Program-made: the position numbers and the translations under genes
Assembly: GCA_900768045.1 (NCBI GenBank)
Contig: CAAGBL010000050.1
Span: 1-64,000 of the forward strand
Reading direction: 5' to 3'
Length of the DNA: 64,000 nt
DNA from: an uncultured Alistipes sp.
GTDB taxonomy: Bacteria; Bacteroidota; Bacteroidia; Bacteroidales; Rikenellaceae
Shown: positions 17,309 through 25,605 of the stretch, one piece after another
Layout of the letters: each line of letters starts with the position of its first letter
Position numbering within the stretch: the first letter of the stretch is position 1
Notes under the pieces: generated by a model
Told to the model about the DNA's origin: nothing
Database searches by the model: none
The model's input: the letters and a program-made list of their open reading frames with translations, nothing else

Positions 17309-18466
17309 ATGCAATTTTTTAGCAATATAGTTGAGGCCTACTCATGGCAGGGAATATCCCTTATGGCGCTGCTCCTAACGCTCTTTTTCGTGCAGTTCTA
17401 CTACTATGTAGTAAGCTACCGTCGAATACACCGTTTTCGCCTTGTGCATCGCAACGAAAAATATTGCGAAAACCCCTATATTTCGGTCATCGTAGCCGTG
17501 CGTGGCGAGGACGAATATTTCTTGGGTAGCCAGCTCCACATGCTCCTTGCACAGCAGTATGACGTTTACGAGGTTGTTGTTGTGTATATCGGCCGTGATA
17601 TCGACTACTACGCCGAGCTCCAGCGTATACGTGACCAGCGCTCAAACATGAAGCTTACGAAGATGAGTGGCAACGGCCGCATCTACATCACTACAAAGCA
17701 GGCCTACAACGTGGGTATCAAGTCGGCGCAATACGACAACCTACTATTCATAACCCCTGGTGCTATTCCAGCCACAAACGAGTGGGTGGCATACATGGCA
17801 CATGCCTTTGAGCGTGGCACAATCGTAAGTGGCGCAGTAGCTCCACGTTTCGAGAAGGACTCGCTCTCGACCTACCTTATGCGCATGGCAGAGTTCCACT
17901 ACAGCCGCAACCATACCGCCATGTCGGTAAACGACAGAATATATGTTGCCCCACGTAGCAACTTCGGCTTCACACGCAAGCTCTATGAGGCAACACGTGG
18001 CTTCAACCACCTCAACATGGACATCGGCGAGAACGACCTATACATTCAGTCGATAACATCGCCACGCCGCAGTGCTGTAATGCTCTCGCCAAAGTCATTA
18101 GTCTACGAAGATAGGCCTTCGACATGGGGCGAGTGGCTCGATGTTGTGCGCTACAACCGCTCAACATCCCCCTCATATCCCTCGTTCATCGGCACCTTCC
18201 AGCGCTGGGAGGCTGGTAGCCGCATGCTCTTCTTTGTGGTGGCACTTGCCGTGATGGTTATCCTACCTCTCGAGCTTAAGATTGCCGCACTTGCAATAGC
18301 CCTTATTCGCTACATGATAGTATTGCTATCAACACGCAAGTCAGCAGATAAGTTTGGCGAGAAGAACATCTTACTACGATATTGGATTTACGACCTTACA
18401 GGACCTATTATCGACTTCATAATCGGCCTCAAGCAGAGCAACAACAGCCCTAAAGCGTGGATTTAG
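17309..18466 (+). CDS. Membrane-bound family-2 glycosyltransferase
   Basis: A 385-residue protein with one N-terminal membrane helix (about residues 14-34), a GT-A catalytic domain (ISVIVAVRGEDEYF at about 62-75, ITPGAIP at about 147-153, GENDLYIQS at about 233-241) and two or more C-terminal helices (about 290-340). The fold inserts sugar from a nucleotide donor on the cytosolic face, probably in exopolysaccharide or envelope glycan synthesis; donor and acceptor are unknown. Its last 10 bases overlap the sigma-factor gene, so the two are translationally linked. Confidence 0.82.
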   Translation: MQFFSNIVEAYSWQGISLMALLLTLFFVQFYYYVVSYRRIHRFRLVHRNEKYCENPYISVIVAVRGEDEYFLGSQLHMLLAQQYDVYEVVVVYIGRDIDYYAELQRIRDQRSNMKLTKMSGNGRIYITTKQAYNVGIKSAQYDNLLFITPGAIPATNEWVAYMAHAFERGTIVSGAVAPRFEKDSLSTYLMRMAEFHYSRNHTAMSVNDRIYVAPRSNFGFTRKLYEATRGFNHLNMDIGENDLYIQSITSPRRSAVMLSPKSLVYEDRPSTWGEWLDVVRYNRSTSPSYPSFIGTFQRWEAGSRMLFFVVALAVMVILPLELKIAALAIALIRYMIVLLSTRKSADKFGEKNILLRYWIYDLTGPIIDFIIGLKQSNNSPKAWI

Positions 18467-19014
18467 AGAGGTATATAATAGCATCAGATGCCCAGCTTAT
18501 AAAGTTGGCTGCCGAGGGCGACGACCGTGCCTTCGAGCACCTCTTTATGCGCTATAACGAGGCTATCCTCCACCTCTTTGAGCAGCGCCTCGGCAACAAG
18601 GACTTAGCAGACGACCTCCTTCAGGAGACCTTCATCAAGGTATATCTGCACCTTGCCGACTACTCCGAGAGTTACACCTTTGGACAGTGGGTGTACACCA
18701 TCGCTCGCAACACCCTGGTTGACCATCTACGTCGCCGTGCCGACGATGTGTCGATAGATGAGAAGTTTATAGCCCCCATGGCAACAACCCCCTCGCCCGA
18801 GGAGAGCGTGATAATAAACCAGCGCACTGCGCACTTCGAGGCATCGCTCAACGAGATACCCAAGGACTATCGGCAGATTATCGAGATGCGCTTTTTGGAG
18901 GAGTACACCTATGAGGAGATTGCCGAGAAGCTCGGCCGTCCGCTCAACACCATAAAGACACAGATACGCCGTGCTAAGGCGGCTGTGTGCAAGATAATTT
19001 TAGACAAAGAGTAG
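18457..19014 (+). CDS. ECF-type RNA polymerase sigma factor
   Basis: A 185-residue sigma factor with region 2 (about residues 25-95, including DLADDLLQETFIKVYLHL and FGQWVYTIARNTLVDHLRRR) and region 4 (about 125-180, YRQIIEMRFLEEYTYEEIAEKLGRPLNTIKTQIRRAK). It begins inside the 3' end of the glycosyltransferase gene and lies 21 bases before rsmG. No FecR-type or other anti-sigma gene is adjacent, unlike most Bacteroidales ECF loci, so it belongs to the widely conserved stand-alone type. Its regulon is unknown. Confidence 0.9.
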   Translation: MDLERYIIASDAQLIKLAAEGDDRAFEHLFMRYNEAILHLFEQRLGNKDLADDLLQETFIKVYLHLADYSESYTFGQWVYTIARNTLVDHLRRRADDVSIDEKFIAPMATTPSPEESVIINQRTAHFEASLNEIPKDYRQIIEMRFLEEYTYEEIAEKLGRPLNTIKTQIRRAKAAVCKIILDKE

Positions 19015-19035
19015 AGAGTATAAATACCCGTACAG

Positions 19036-19668
19036 ATGATGAATAGCGAGATTATAACACGATACTTTCCAGAGCTCACACCTCGCCAAAGAGAGCAGTT
19101 TGAGGCTTTGGGAGCACTCTACGAGGAGTGGAATGCTCGCATAAATGTCGTATCACGCAAAGATATGGAACACCTCTACACTCGCCACATTCTACACTCG
19201 TTGGCTATTGCTAAGGTGTGCGAATTTGAGGCTGGCGCTACGGTTGTGGATATTGGTTGCGGAGGAGGCTTTCCCTCAGTACCTCTGGCTATTATGTTCC
19301 CCGACACAGAGTTCATTGGTGTAGACTCAATCGCCAAGAAGATACGTGTTGTGGAGGGTATTAAGGCGGGTGCTGACATTAAGAATTTGCAGGCCGTAAA
19401 CTCACGTGCCGAGCAACTTGGTATAAAGGCTGACTATGTGGTCTCTCGTGCCGTTACCGAGATGGCAAGATTTATGCCTTGGGCATGGGGTATTCTACGC
19501 AAGGGACAGCGAGGAACACTCCCCAATGGCATTCTCTACCTCAAGGGTGGAGAGCTTGCCGAGGAGCTTGCAGCAACACGTCGTAAGTGGGATTTGTACG
19601 ACATACGTACGATGTTCGACGACGAGTTTTTTGAGACTAAGAGGGTTGTTTACACTAAAAAAGATTAA
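19036..19668 (+). CDS. rsmG: 16S rRNA (guanine-527-N7)-methyltransferase RsmG
   Basis: SAM-dependent methylation of G527 in 16S rRNA. The 210-residue protein starts ITRYFPELTPRQREQFEAL, followed by WNARINVVSRKD and HILHSLAI. The SAM-binding glycine loop is VVDIGCGGGFPSVPLAI (about residues 69-85), then GVDSIAKKI (about 95) and VVSRAVTEMARFMPW (about 135-150). Length and order match the family. The gap to the next gene is 6 bases. Confidence 0.95.
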   Translation: MMNSEIITRYFPELTPRQREQFEALGALYEEWNARINVVSRKDMEHLYTRHILHSLAIAKVCEFEAGATVVDIGCGGGFPSVPLAIMFPDTEFIGVDSIAKKIRVVEGIKAGADIKNLQAVNSRAEQLGIKADYVVSRAVTEMARFMPWAWGILRKGQRGTLPNGILYLKGGELAEELAATRRKWDLYDIRTMFDDEFFETKRVVYTKKD

Positions 19669-19674
19669 TGAACT

Positions 19675-21396
19675 ATGTGCCAATACCGAAAGCTTACACT
19701 CGACGAGCGCTCAGCGCTTGAGAATCGAGGTTGCCATGCCGAGAGTTGGGACAACATCTCCGTTGCCCTCGACTTTTCGGTGGAGCAACTACGCAATGTG
19801 CGCCTTGAGGGCGAGATACGCATTGGCTCGGGTAGCCACATATCGTACTCAACACTACGCAACTACACCATCGGTAACAACTGTCATATCGACTCTGTAC
19901 TGCGTATGGAGTGTCGCCACTCGTCGCTCTTTGGCAATGGCGTGATGGTATCGACGGTAAACGAGAATGGAGGACGTAGCATACCTATCTACAACGAGCT
20001 CACATCGCAGATAGCCTACTTAATGGCGATGATGCGCAATAAGGAGGCTATGAACGAGGAGCTTCAGCGCAAGGTAATGGCTGAGGCCGAGAAGATGCGT
20101 AGTACGATAGGCCGTGTGGGCGATAATGTAACAATTCTCGGTGTAAGGTTTATCCGTGAGGTTAACATCGCTGATAATGTGAGCATTGAGGGTGCATCAC
20201 ACATCGAGAATGGTTCCATTTTGGAGGGCTCAAAAATTGGCGTAGATGTTCGTGCTAAGGACTTTATCGCCGACTGCCACTCCATCATCGAGAGCGGAGC
20301 ATGCGTCGAGCGATGCTTCGTGGGCGAGAAGTCGCACTTGGCAAATGGCTTTACGGCTGCCGAGTCGCTATTCTTTGCCAACTGCCACTGCGAAAATGGC
20401 GAGGCCGCAGCGATATATGCCGGCCCATTTACCGTGTCGCATCATAAGTCGTCACTCCTCATTGCGGGTATCTTTTCGTTCTTCAATGCTGGTAGTGGCA
20501 CCAACCAGTCGAACCACCTCTTTAAGAGTGGTGCTGTGCACCAGGCCGTACACCTGCGAGGCTCAAAGTTCGGTAGCAACGCCTACGTCATGTCGCCAGC
20601 CATCGAGGGCCCATACACCGTGATTCTCGGACGACATAAGCGCCACCACGACACCCAAGATATGCCATTCTCCTACCTTATCGAGGAGGAGGGCTACTCA
20701 TCACTCGTACCCGCCATTGCCCTTACCAGCTACGGCACGGTGCGTGATACCGAGAAGTGGAAGACACGTGATAAGCGACTACACAAGCACGACAACATAC
20801 ACTTCGAGGAGTATAACCCCTACCTCACTGGCAAGATGCTACGTGGCGTAGATATTCTCACACGTCTGCATGAGGACGACCCCGAGGCAAAGACCTATAA
20901 CTACAACCGTACGATAATCAAGGTTGCAATGTTGCAGCGAGGCATAAAGCTCTATAACAGCGCTATAGCTGCTTCTATTGGTTCAATGCTCAGCCGTGGC
21001 GACTTTAGCCGTGCCTCGGCAGAGAGCTGCGGCGAGTGGGTAGATATTGGCGGTCAGTACCTACCTTTCGAGCTCCTTGAGCGCATCATCGAGTGTGCCA
21101 CCGACCAATCGACTTCGATTGCCGACGTGCGCAAGATGTTTGACGATGCAATGCTTGCGTACGACGACATGGCAGCAGCCTACGCTTGTAATCTCCTTGC
21201 CAACCTCCTTGGTCACACACCATCGAGCGAGGAGATTGAAGAGACCATAGCCACCTCAAAAAATATACATGCCCAGATGCGTGAGAAGACCGAGGCTGAT
21301 AAGCAGCGAGACATTGGTAGCGGCATGATGATAGGCTACGGCTACGACTTTAGAGACATCGACGAGCAGCTTGCCGACTTTAGAAATACACGATAA
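19675..21396 (+). CDS. DUF4954-family left-handed beta-helix protein
   Basis: A 573-residue cytosolic protein with hexapeptide-like repeats (VRLEGEIRIGSGSHISYSTL, then runs such as NVTILGVRFIREVNIADNVS, SIEGASHIENGSILEGSKIG) that form a left-handed beta-helix as in acyl- and nucleotidyltransferases. A helical C-terminal third (about 390-570) follows. This combination matches the Bacteroidetes family DUF4954, whose function is unknown. It lies 6 bases behind rsmG. No catalytic residue can be named. Confidence 0.75.
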   Translation: MCQYRKLTLDERSALENRGCHAESWDNISVALDFSVEQLRNVRLEGEIRIGSGSHISYSTLRNYTIGNNCHIDSVLRMECRHSSLFGNGVMVSTVNENGGRSIPIYNELTSQIAYLMAMMRNKEAMNEELQRKVMAEAEKMRSTIGRVGDNVTILGVRFIREVNIADNVSIEGASHIENGSILEGSKIGVDVRAKDFIADCHSIIESGACVERCFVGEKSHLANGFTAAESLFFANCHCENGEAAAIYAGPFTVSHHKSSLLIAGIFSFFNAGSGTNQSNHLFKSGAVHQAVHLRGSKFGSNAYVMSPAIEGPYTVILGRHKRHHDTQDMPFSYLIEEEGYSSLVPAIALTSYGTVRDTEKWKTRDKRLHKHDNIHFEEYNPYLTGKMLRGVDILTRLHEDDPEAKTYNYNRTIIKVAMLQRGIKLYNSAIAASIGSMLSRGDFSRASAESCGEWVDIGGQYLPFELLERIIECATDQSTSIADVRKMFDDAMLAYDDMAAAYACNLLANLLGHTPSSEEIEETIATSKNIHAQMREKTEADKQRDIGSGMMIGYGYDFRDIDEQLADFRNTR

Positions 21397-21435
21397 CGCA
21401 AAAACCAAAACATAAACACTAAATCAAACAAAACT

Positions 21436-22359
21436 ATGGAAAAGGTAAAAGTTTTAATCATTGGTAGCGGCCCTGCAGGTTTCACTGCTGCTATCTACAC
21501 TTCACGTGCCAACCTCTCACCAGTATTGTACGAGGGTATCGAGCCAGGTGGTCAGCTCACAACAACCACTGAGATTGAGAACTTCCCAGGCTATCCTGAG
21601 GGTATCACAGGTACACTTATGATGGAGGACCTCAAGAAGCAGGCTTTGCGCTTTGGTGCTGACGTTCGTCGTGGTATCATCACAGATATCGACCTCTCAA
21701 AGCGTCCTTTCAAGGCTGTTGTTGACCACGAGCACGAGATTGAGGCTGATGCTGTTATCGTCTCTACAGGTGCTTCAGCTAAGTACCTCGGCTTGGAGTC
21801 TGAGCAGAAGTATCGTGGTATGGGTGTATCTGCATGTGCTACATGCGACGGCTTCTTCTACCGCAAGAAGGACGTAGCAGTAGTAGGTGGTGGCGACACT
21901 GCTTGCGAGGAGGCTACTTACCTTGCTTCAATCTGCCGTAAGGTATACCTTATCGTTCGTAAGAACTACTTGCGTGCATCTAAGGCTATGCAGGAGCGTG
22001 TGTTCAACACACCAAACATCGAGGTATTGTTCGAGCACAACACCGCTGAGGTATTGGGCGACGATGAGGGCGTAACAGGCGTACGTGTAGTGAGCACCTC
22101 AGGCGAGGAGCGCACACTCGACATCATGGGCTTCTTCCTTGCTATTGGTCACCACCCAAATGTAGAGGTATTCAAGGGCCAGTTGGAGCTCGACGAGCAG
22201 GGTTATATCAAGGTCGTTCCAGGCACATCTAAGACATCTGTTGAGGGTGTATTTGCTGCGGGCGACGTTAAGGATCCTCACTACCGTCAGGCCATCACTG
22301 CTGCAGGTTCAGGCTGTATCGCAGCTCTCGACTGCGAGCGTTGGTTGCTTGCTCAGTAA
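21436..22359 (+). CDS. trxB: Thioredoxin-disulfide reductase
   Basis: FAD- and NADPH-dependent reduction of thioredoxin. The 307-residue protein has an N-terminal FAD loop IGSGPAGFTAAIYTSRA (about 9-25), GGQLTTTTEIENFPGY (about 38-53), the redox-active pair CATCDG (about 135-140), an NADPH loop VVGGGDTACEEA (about 151-162) and a C-terminal FAD motif GVFAAGDV (about 273-280). Length is typical. It is followed 9 bases later by rnz. Confidence 0.96.
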   Translation: MEKVKVLIIGSGPAGFTAAIYTSRANLSPVLYEGIEPGGQLTTTTEIENFPGYPEGITGTLMMEDLKKQALRFGADVRRGIITDIDLSKRPFKAVVDHEHEIEADAVIVSTGASAKYLGLESEQKYRGMGVSACATCDGFFYRKKDVAVVGGGDTACEEATYLASICRKVYLIVRKNYLRASKAMQERVFNTPNIEVLFEHNTAEVLGDDEGVTGVRVVSTSGEERTLDIMGFFLAIGHHPNVEVFKGQLELDEQGYIKVVPGTSKTSVEGVFAAGDVKDPHYRQAITAAGSGCIAALDCERWLLAQ

Positions 22360-22368
22360 TCTATATCA

Positions 22369-23289
22369 GTGGCATTTACAGTTACCATACTCGGTAATTC
22401 ATCTGCCAAACCGACACCTAACGCCCACCCATCGGCACAGGTAGTAAACCTCAACGAGCAATACTACCTCATAGATGCTGGCGAGGGTGTACAACAGCAG
22501 CTCATAAGGCGTGGCATAAATCCGCTACGCCTTAGAGCTGTTTTTATCTCGCACCTACACGGCGACCACTGCTTCGGGCTCTTTCCGCTTATCGCAACCC
22601 TCGGCCTCGAGGGCAAGCGCACGCCGCTGGATATCTATGCTCCAGCACCCATGGGCGAGATTTTAGAGTATCACCGCCGCTACTTTTTGGAGGATCTACC
22701 CTACGAAGTTAAGTGGCACGAGGTGCGTACCACAGAACACCAGATAATCATGGAAAACAGCACCTTAGAGGTGTGGAGTATTCCCCTTAGACATCGTGTA
22801 CCCACGGCAGGCTTTCACTTCAAGGAGAAGCAGCCAGGGCTAAATGTCGAGAAGTATAAAATCGAAAAATACGGGCTCTCGATAGCCGAGATTGTTGCTG
22901 CTAAGCGTGGCGAAGACATCGTACGTGATGGCGAGCGCATAGCTAACGAGGAGCTAACATATATCCCCTATAAGGCACGCTCATACGCCTATCTTTCGGA
23001 CACAAACTACTCGGCACGTGCCGCCGAGAGAGTTAAGGGCGTCGACCTACTATATCACGAGACAACCTACTCTGAGCGTGACGAAATGATTGCTAAGGGA
23101 CGTGGTCACTCAACAACACACGACGCAGCCAAGGTAGCCGTAAAAGCTGAGGCTAAGCGTCTGATTATTGGCCACTTCTCGTCACGCTACAAAGACCTAC
23201 AACAGCTCTGCGACGAGTGTCGTGAGATATTTCCTGAGACATATATTGCCACCGAAGGCACAACATTTACCATTGAGGAGAAGAGATGA
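22369..23289 (+). CDS. rnz: Ribonuclease Z
   Basis: Zinc endonuclease that matures tRNA 3' ends, relevant here because neither tRNA gene in the window encodes CCA. The 306-residue protein has the metallo-beta-lactamase motif HLHGDH (about 61-66), GNSSAKPTPNAHPSAQ near the start, and the C-terminal GHFSSRY histidine motif (about 269-275). The start is the GTG at 22369; no ATG in frame precedes the conserved N-terminus. Its stop overlaps the next gene's ATG (ATGA). Confidence 0.94.
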   Translation: MAFTVTILGNSSAKPTPNAHPSAQVVNLNEQYYLIDAGEGVQQQLIRRGINPLRLRAVFISHLHGDHCFGLFPLIATLGLEGKRTPLDIYAPAPMGEILEYHRRYFLEDLPYEVKWHEVRTTEHQIIMENSTLEVWSIPLRHRVPTAGFHFKEKQPGLNVEKYKIEKYGLSIAEIVAAKRGEDIVRDGERIANEELTYIPYKARSYAYLSDTNYSARAAERVKGVDLLYHETTYSERDEMIAKGRGHSTTHDAAKVAVKAEAKRLIIGHFSSRYKDLQQLCDECREIFPETYIATEGTTFTIEEKR

Positions 23290-24023
23290 CAAAGGCCGAA
23301 ATTCAGTTTGTACGTTCACTTGCAGATAAGCGCACACGTGATGCCGAGCACCTATTTGTTGCCGAGGGCTTTAAACTCGTTGACGAGATTCGCCACTCGG
23401 AGCTTCGCATACGCAATATCTACACCACACGTGACGATATTTCGGGACTTGATGTTGTGCGCATCGAGAAGCGAGAGATGGAGCGTATATCGCAGCTAAA
23501 TACCGCCTCTGATATCCTTGCCGTTGTTGAGCAGCCACGCTACAAGCTTGCTCTTGACAGCCTTAAAGGAGAGCTCACTCTTGCTCTTGATGGTGTGCAA
23601 AACCCTGGTAATATGGGTACTATCATTCGCCTTGCCGACTGGTTTGGCGTCAAAAACATCATCTGCTCGCGTGAGTGTGCCGACCTCTACAACCCGAAGG
23701 TTGTGCAGGCAACAATGGGTGCGCTGCTACGAGTAAAAGTTCACTATATAGACAACCTCAGCGCACTTCTTAGCGAGGCTCGCACCGAGGGTCTTGCAAT
23801 ATACGGAACACTCCTCGACGGCAATAACATCTACCACGAGAAGCTCTCAACGGAGGGCATTATCGTCATGGGCAATGAGGGACGAGGCCTTAGCGATGAG
23901 TGTCGTAATACTCTGAGCCACAAGCTATTCATTCCGCCCTACCCTGCCGATGCACCCACATCAGAGTCGCTAAACGTCGCTATGGCAACGGGCATAATAC
24001 TTGCGGAGTTTAGGCGCAAATAA
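23286..24023 (+). CDS. SpoU/TrmH-family RNA 2'-O-methyltransferase
   Basis: A 245-residue knotted SpoU-type methyltransferase. An N-terminal substrate-binding region (about 1-90) is followed by the SAM domain with DGVQNPGNMGTIIRLADWFG (about 98-117), MGNEGRGLSD (about 196-205) and PTSESLNVAMATGIILAEF (about 222-240). It acts on rRNA or tRNA ribose; the exact site cannot be assigned. It overlaps rnz by 4 bases and is the last gene of this run. Confidence 0.93.
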   Translation: MTKAEIQFVRSLADKRTRDAEHLFVAEGFKLVDEIRHSELRIRNIYTTRDDISGLDVVRIEKREMERISQLNTASDILAVVEQPRYKLALDSLKGELTLALDGVQNPGNMGTIIRLADWFGVKNIICSRECADLYNPKVVQATMGALLRVKVHYIDNLSALLSEARTEGLAIYGTLLDGNNIYHEKLSTEGIIVMGNEGRGLSDECRNTLSHKLFIPPYPADAPTSESLNVAMATGIILAEFRRK

Positions 24024-24043
24024 AAAGGGCAAAAAGTGTGGAA

Positions 24044-24131
24044 TTTATTAATTAGTAAATAGTAAAGAGTAATTAGTAATAATTTTTTCGTTGTTACTCA
24101 TTACTCTTTGCTAATTACTCATTGCTCATTT
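24044..24131. repeat. AT-rich palindromic intergenic repeat, copy 2
   Basis: Contains GAGTAATTAG and its complement CTAATTACTC, plus AAAGAGTAAT/ATTACTCTTT. It folds as a long weak hairpin just before the pdxA promoter. It shares its word set with 11351-11452. Confidence 0.7.
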
Positions 24132-24146
24132 ATTTAGTGCGCTAAA

Positions 24147-24178
24147 TTTGCATTTTTGCATAACTTTTTCTATATTTG
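24147..24178 (+). promoter_or_regulatory. Promoter of pdxA
   Basis: TTTG at 24147-24150, 20-base spacer, TATATTTG at 24171-24178; the ATG is 23 bases further on. Confidence 0.75.
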
Positions 24179-24200
24179 TACTTTAATAGCATAAATAGAT

Positions 24201-25292
24201 ATGAGCAACAAGCTAAAAATAGGTATTACTCAGGGTGACACAAACGGAATCGGCTGGGAGATAATCCTTAAGTCGATGGCTGGTGGACACCTCGCTGAGC
24301 TATTTACCCCCGTGATATATGGTTCGCACAACGCTGCACAGTACTACCTCAAGGGCCTAAACCTCGAGGAGCCACTGCACTTCAACATCGTTGATGGCGC
24401 AGAACACGCTTCGGTAGGCAAGATTAACCTCGTGGAGTGTGGCGACAAGAATCTTCGAGTGACAGCCGGCAAGCCATCAAAGGGTGGTGGCGAGGCTGCG
24501 GCAGCGGCACTACGCCGAGCTATCGACGAGCTAAAAAAGGGCAAGATTGATGCTTTGGTAACAGCTCCTATCGACAAGGAGATGATTCAGAGCGAGGAGT
24601 TTCAATATACTGGTCACACCGAGTTTCTGGCTAAGGAGCTTGATGGCGAGCCTATGATGATTATGGTATCAGAGCTTATGCGTGTGGGATTGGCAACAAT
24701 CCACGTTCCCGTAGCCGAGATAGCATCGAAGCTCTCGAAGGAGCTTATCGTAGAGCGCATCAAGCAGCTCAACGCCTCAATGCGTGAGGACTTTGGCGTG
24801 GTACGCCCTAAGGTAGCAGTACTGGCGCTCAATCCACATGCTGGCGACGGCGGCCTGCTTGGTAGCGAGGAGCAGGAGATAATAAAGCCAGCCATTATCG
24901 AGGCTTATGAGGAGGGCATCTTGGCATTTGGCCCTTTTGCCTCTGACGGATTCTTCGCATCGGGCCAGTATAAGAAGTACGACGCTGTGTTGGCTATGTA
25001 CCACGATCAGGGCTTGGCACCATTCAAGACTTTGACACCCGACGGCGTGAACTTCACAGCATCGCTGGCAAAGGTGCGCACATCGCCCGACCATGGCGTA
25101 GCCTACGACATTGCAGGCAAGGGTATTGCCGACGACCAGGCTATGCGCAACGCCATTTATGAGGCGTGCGACATCGTGCGTCGCAGAGCCGAGTGGCAGG
25201 AGTGGAACAAAAATCCTTTGGAGCACTTCGAGAGAGAGAAGGGTCGTGATGTATCTATCAAAGACCTACCTGAACAGGAGATTAACGACTAA
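24201..25292 (+). CDS. pdxA: 4-hydroxythreonine-4-phosphate dehydrogenase
   Basis: NAD-dependent step of the DXP-dependent route to pyridoxal phosphate. The 363-residue protein opens with ITQGDTNGIGWEII (about 7-20), then VTAPIDKEMIQ (about 116-126), TGHTEFLAKEL with a metal-binding His (about 134), LNPHAGDGGLLGSEE (about 208-222) and YHDQGLAPFKTL (about 272-283). It is complete. The partner gene pdxJ is not in the window. A small membrane protein gene follows 8 bases later. Confidence 0.95.
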   Translation: MSNKLKIGITQGDTNGIGWEIILKSMAGGHLAELFTPVIYGSHNAAQYYLKGLNLEEPLHFNIVDGAEHASVGKINLVECGDKNLRVTAGKPSKGGGEAAAAALRRAIDELKKGKIDALVTAPIDKEMIQSEEFQYTGHTEFLAKELDGEPMMIMVSELMRVGLATIHVPVAEIASKLSKELIVERIKQLNASMREDFGVVRPKVAVLALNPHAGDGGLLGSEEQEIIKPAIIEAYEEGILAFGPFASDGFFASGQYKKYDAVLAMYHDQGLAPFKTLTPDGVNFTASLAKVRTSPDHGVAYDIAGKGIADDQAMRNAIYEACDIVRRRAEWQEWNKNPLEHFEREKGRDVSIKDLPEQEIND

Positions 25293-25300
25293 TAGAAGTT

Positions 25301-25516
25301 ATGAATACTAAGACAAATATTTGGTTAGGAGTAATCCTTACGGCAGTGGTACTCGGTCTTGCAGTGGTATATCTTCTTCGTATGTGGATGCCACAGAATG
25401 CACTAAACTGGGGACTATACGTAGCCGTAGCGCTTATCGCCATTCGCTCGGTTGTGCGCATTGCTGGATTGGCTAAGCTTGCGGGCGAGAAGAATAAAGA
25501 GAACAACAAAGAGTAA
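25301..25516 (+). CDS. Small two-helix membrane protein, function unknown
   Basis: A 71-residue protein with two hydrophobic helices (about 7-27 and 36-55) and a short charged Lys/Glu/Asn tail. I count it as real because it starts with ATG 8 bases after pdxA on the same strand, lacks an overlapping better frame, and has a coherent membrane-protein pattern. It belongs to no family I recognise. Confidence 0.6.
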   Translation: MNTKTNIWLGVILTAVVLGLAVVYLLRMWMPQNALNWGLYVAVALIAIRSVVRIAGLAKLAGEKNKENNKE

Positions 25517-25521
25517 ACACG

Positions 25522-25574
25522 GAGTGCAGCTGAGTAGTAATCCGTCTCGTTATTGTGGAGCTACGAAGGCACTC
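25522..25574 (+). promoter_or_regulatory. Structured leader upstream of thrS
   Basis: GAGTGC-AGCT (25522-25531) pairs with AGCT (25559-25562) and GCACTC (25569-25574), enclosing a weaker inner pairing. It is 31 bases before the thrS ATG, where translational autoregulation would act. The role is inferred only. Confidence 0.4.
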
Positions 25575-25605
25575 GAAATAATAACTTATAAAAACAACGA
25601 AAATC

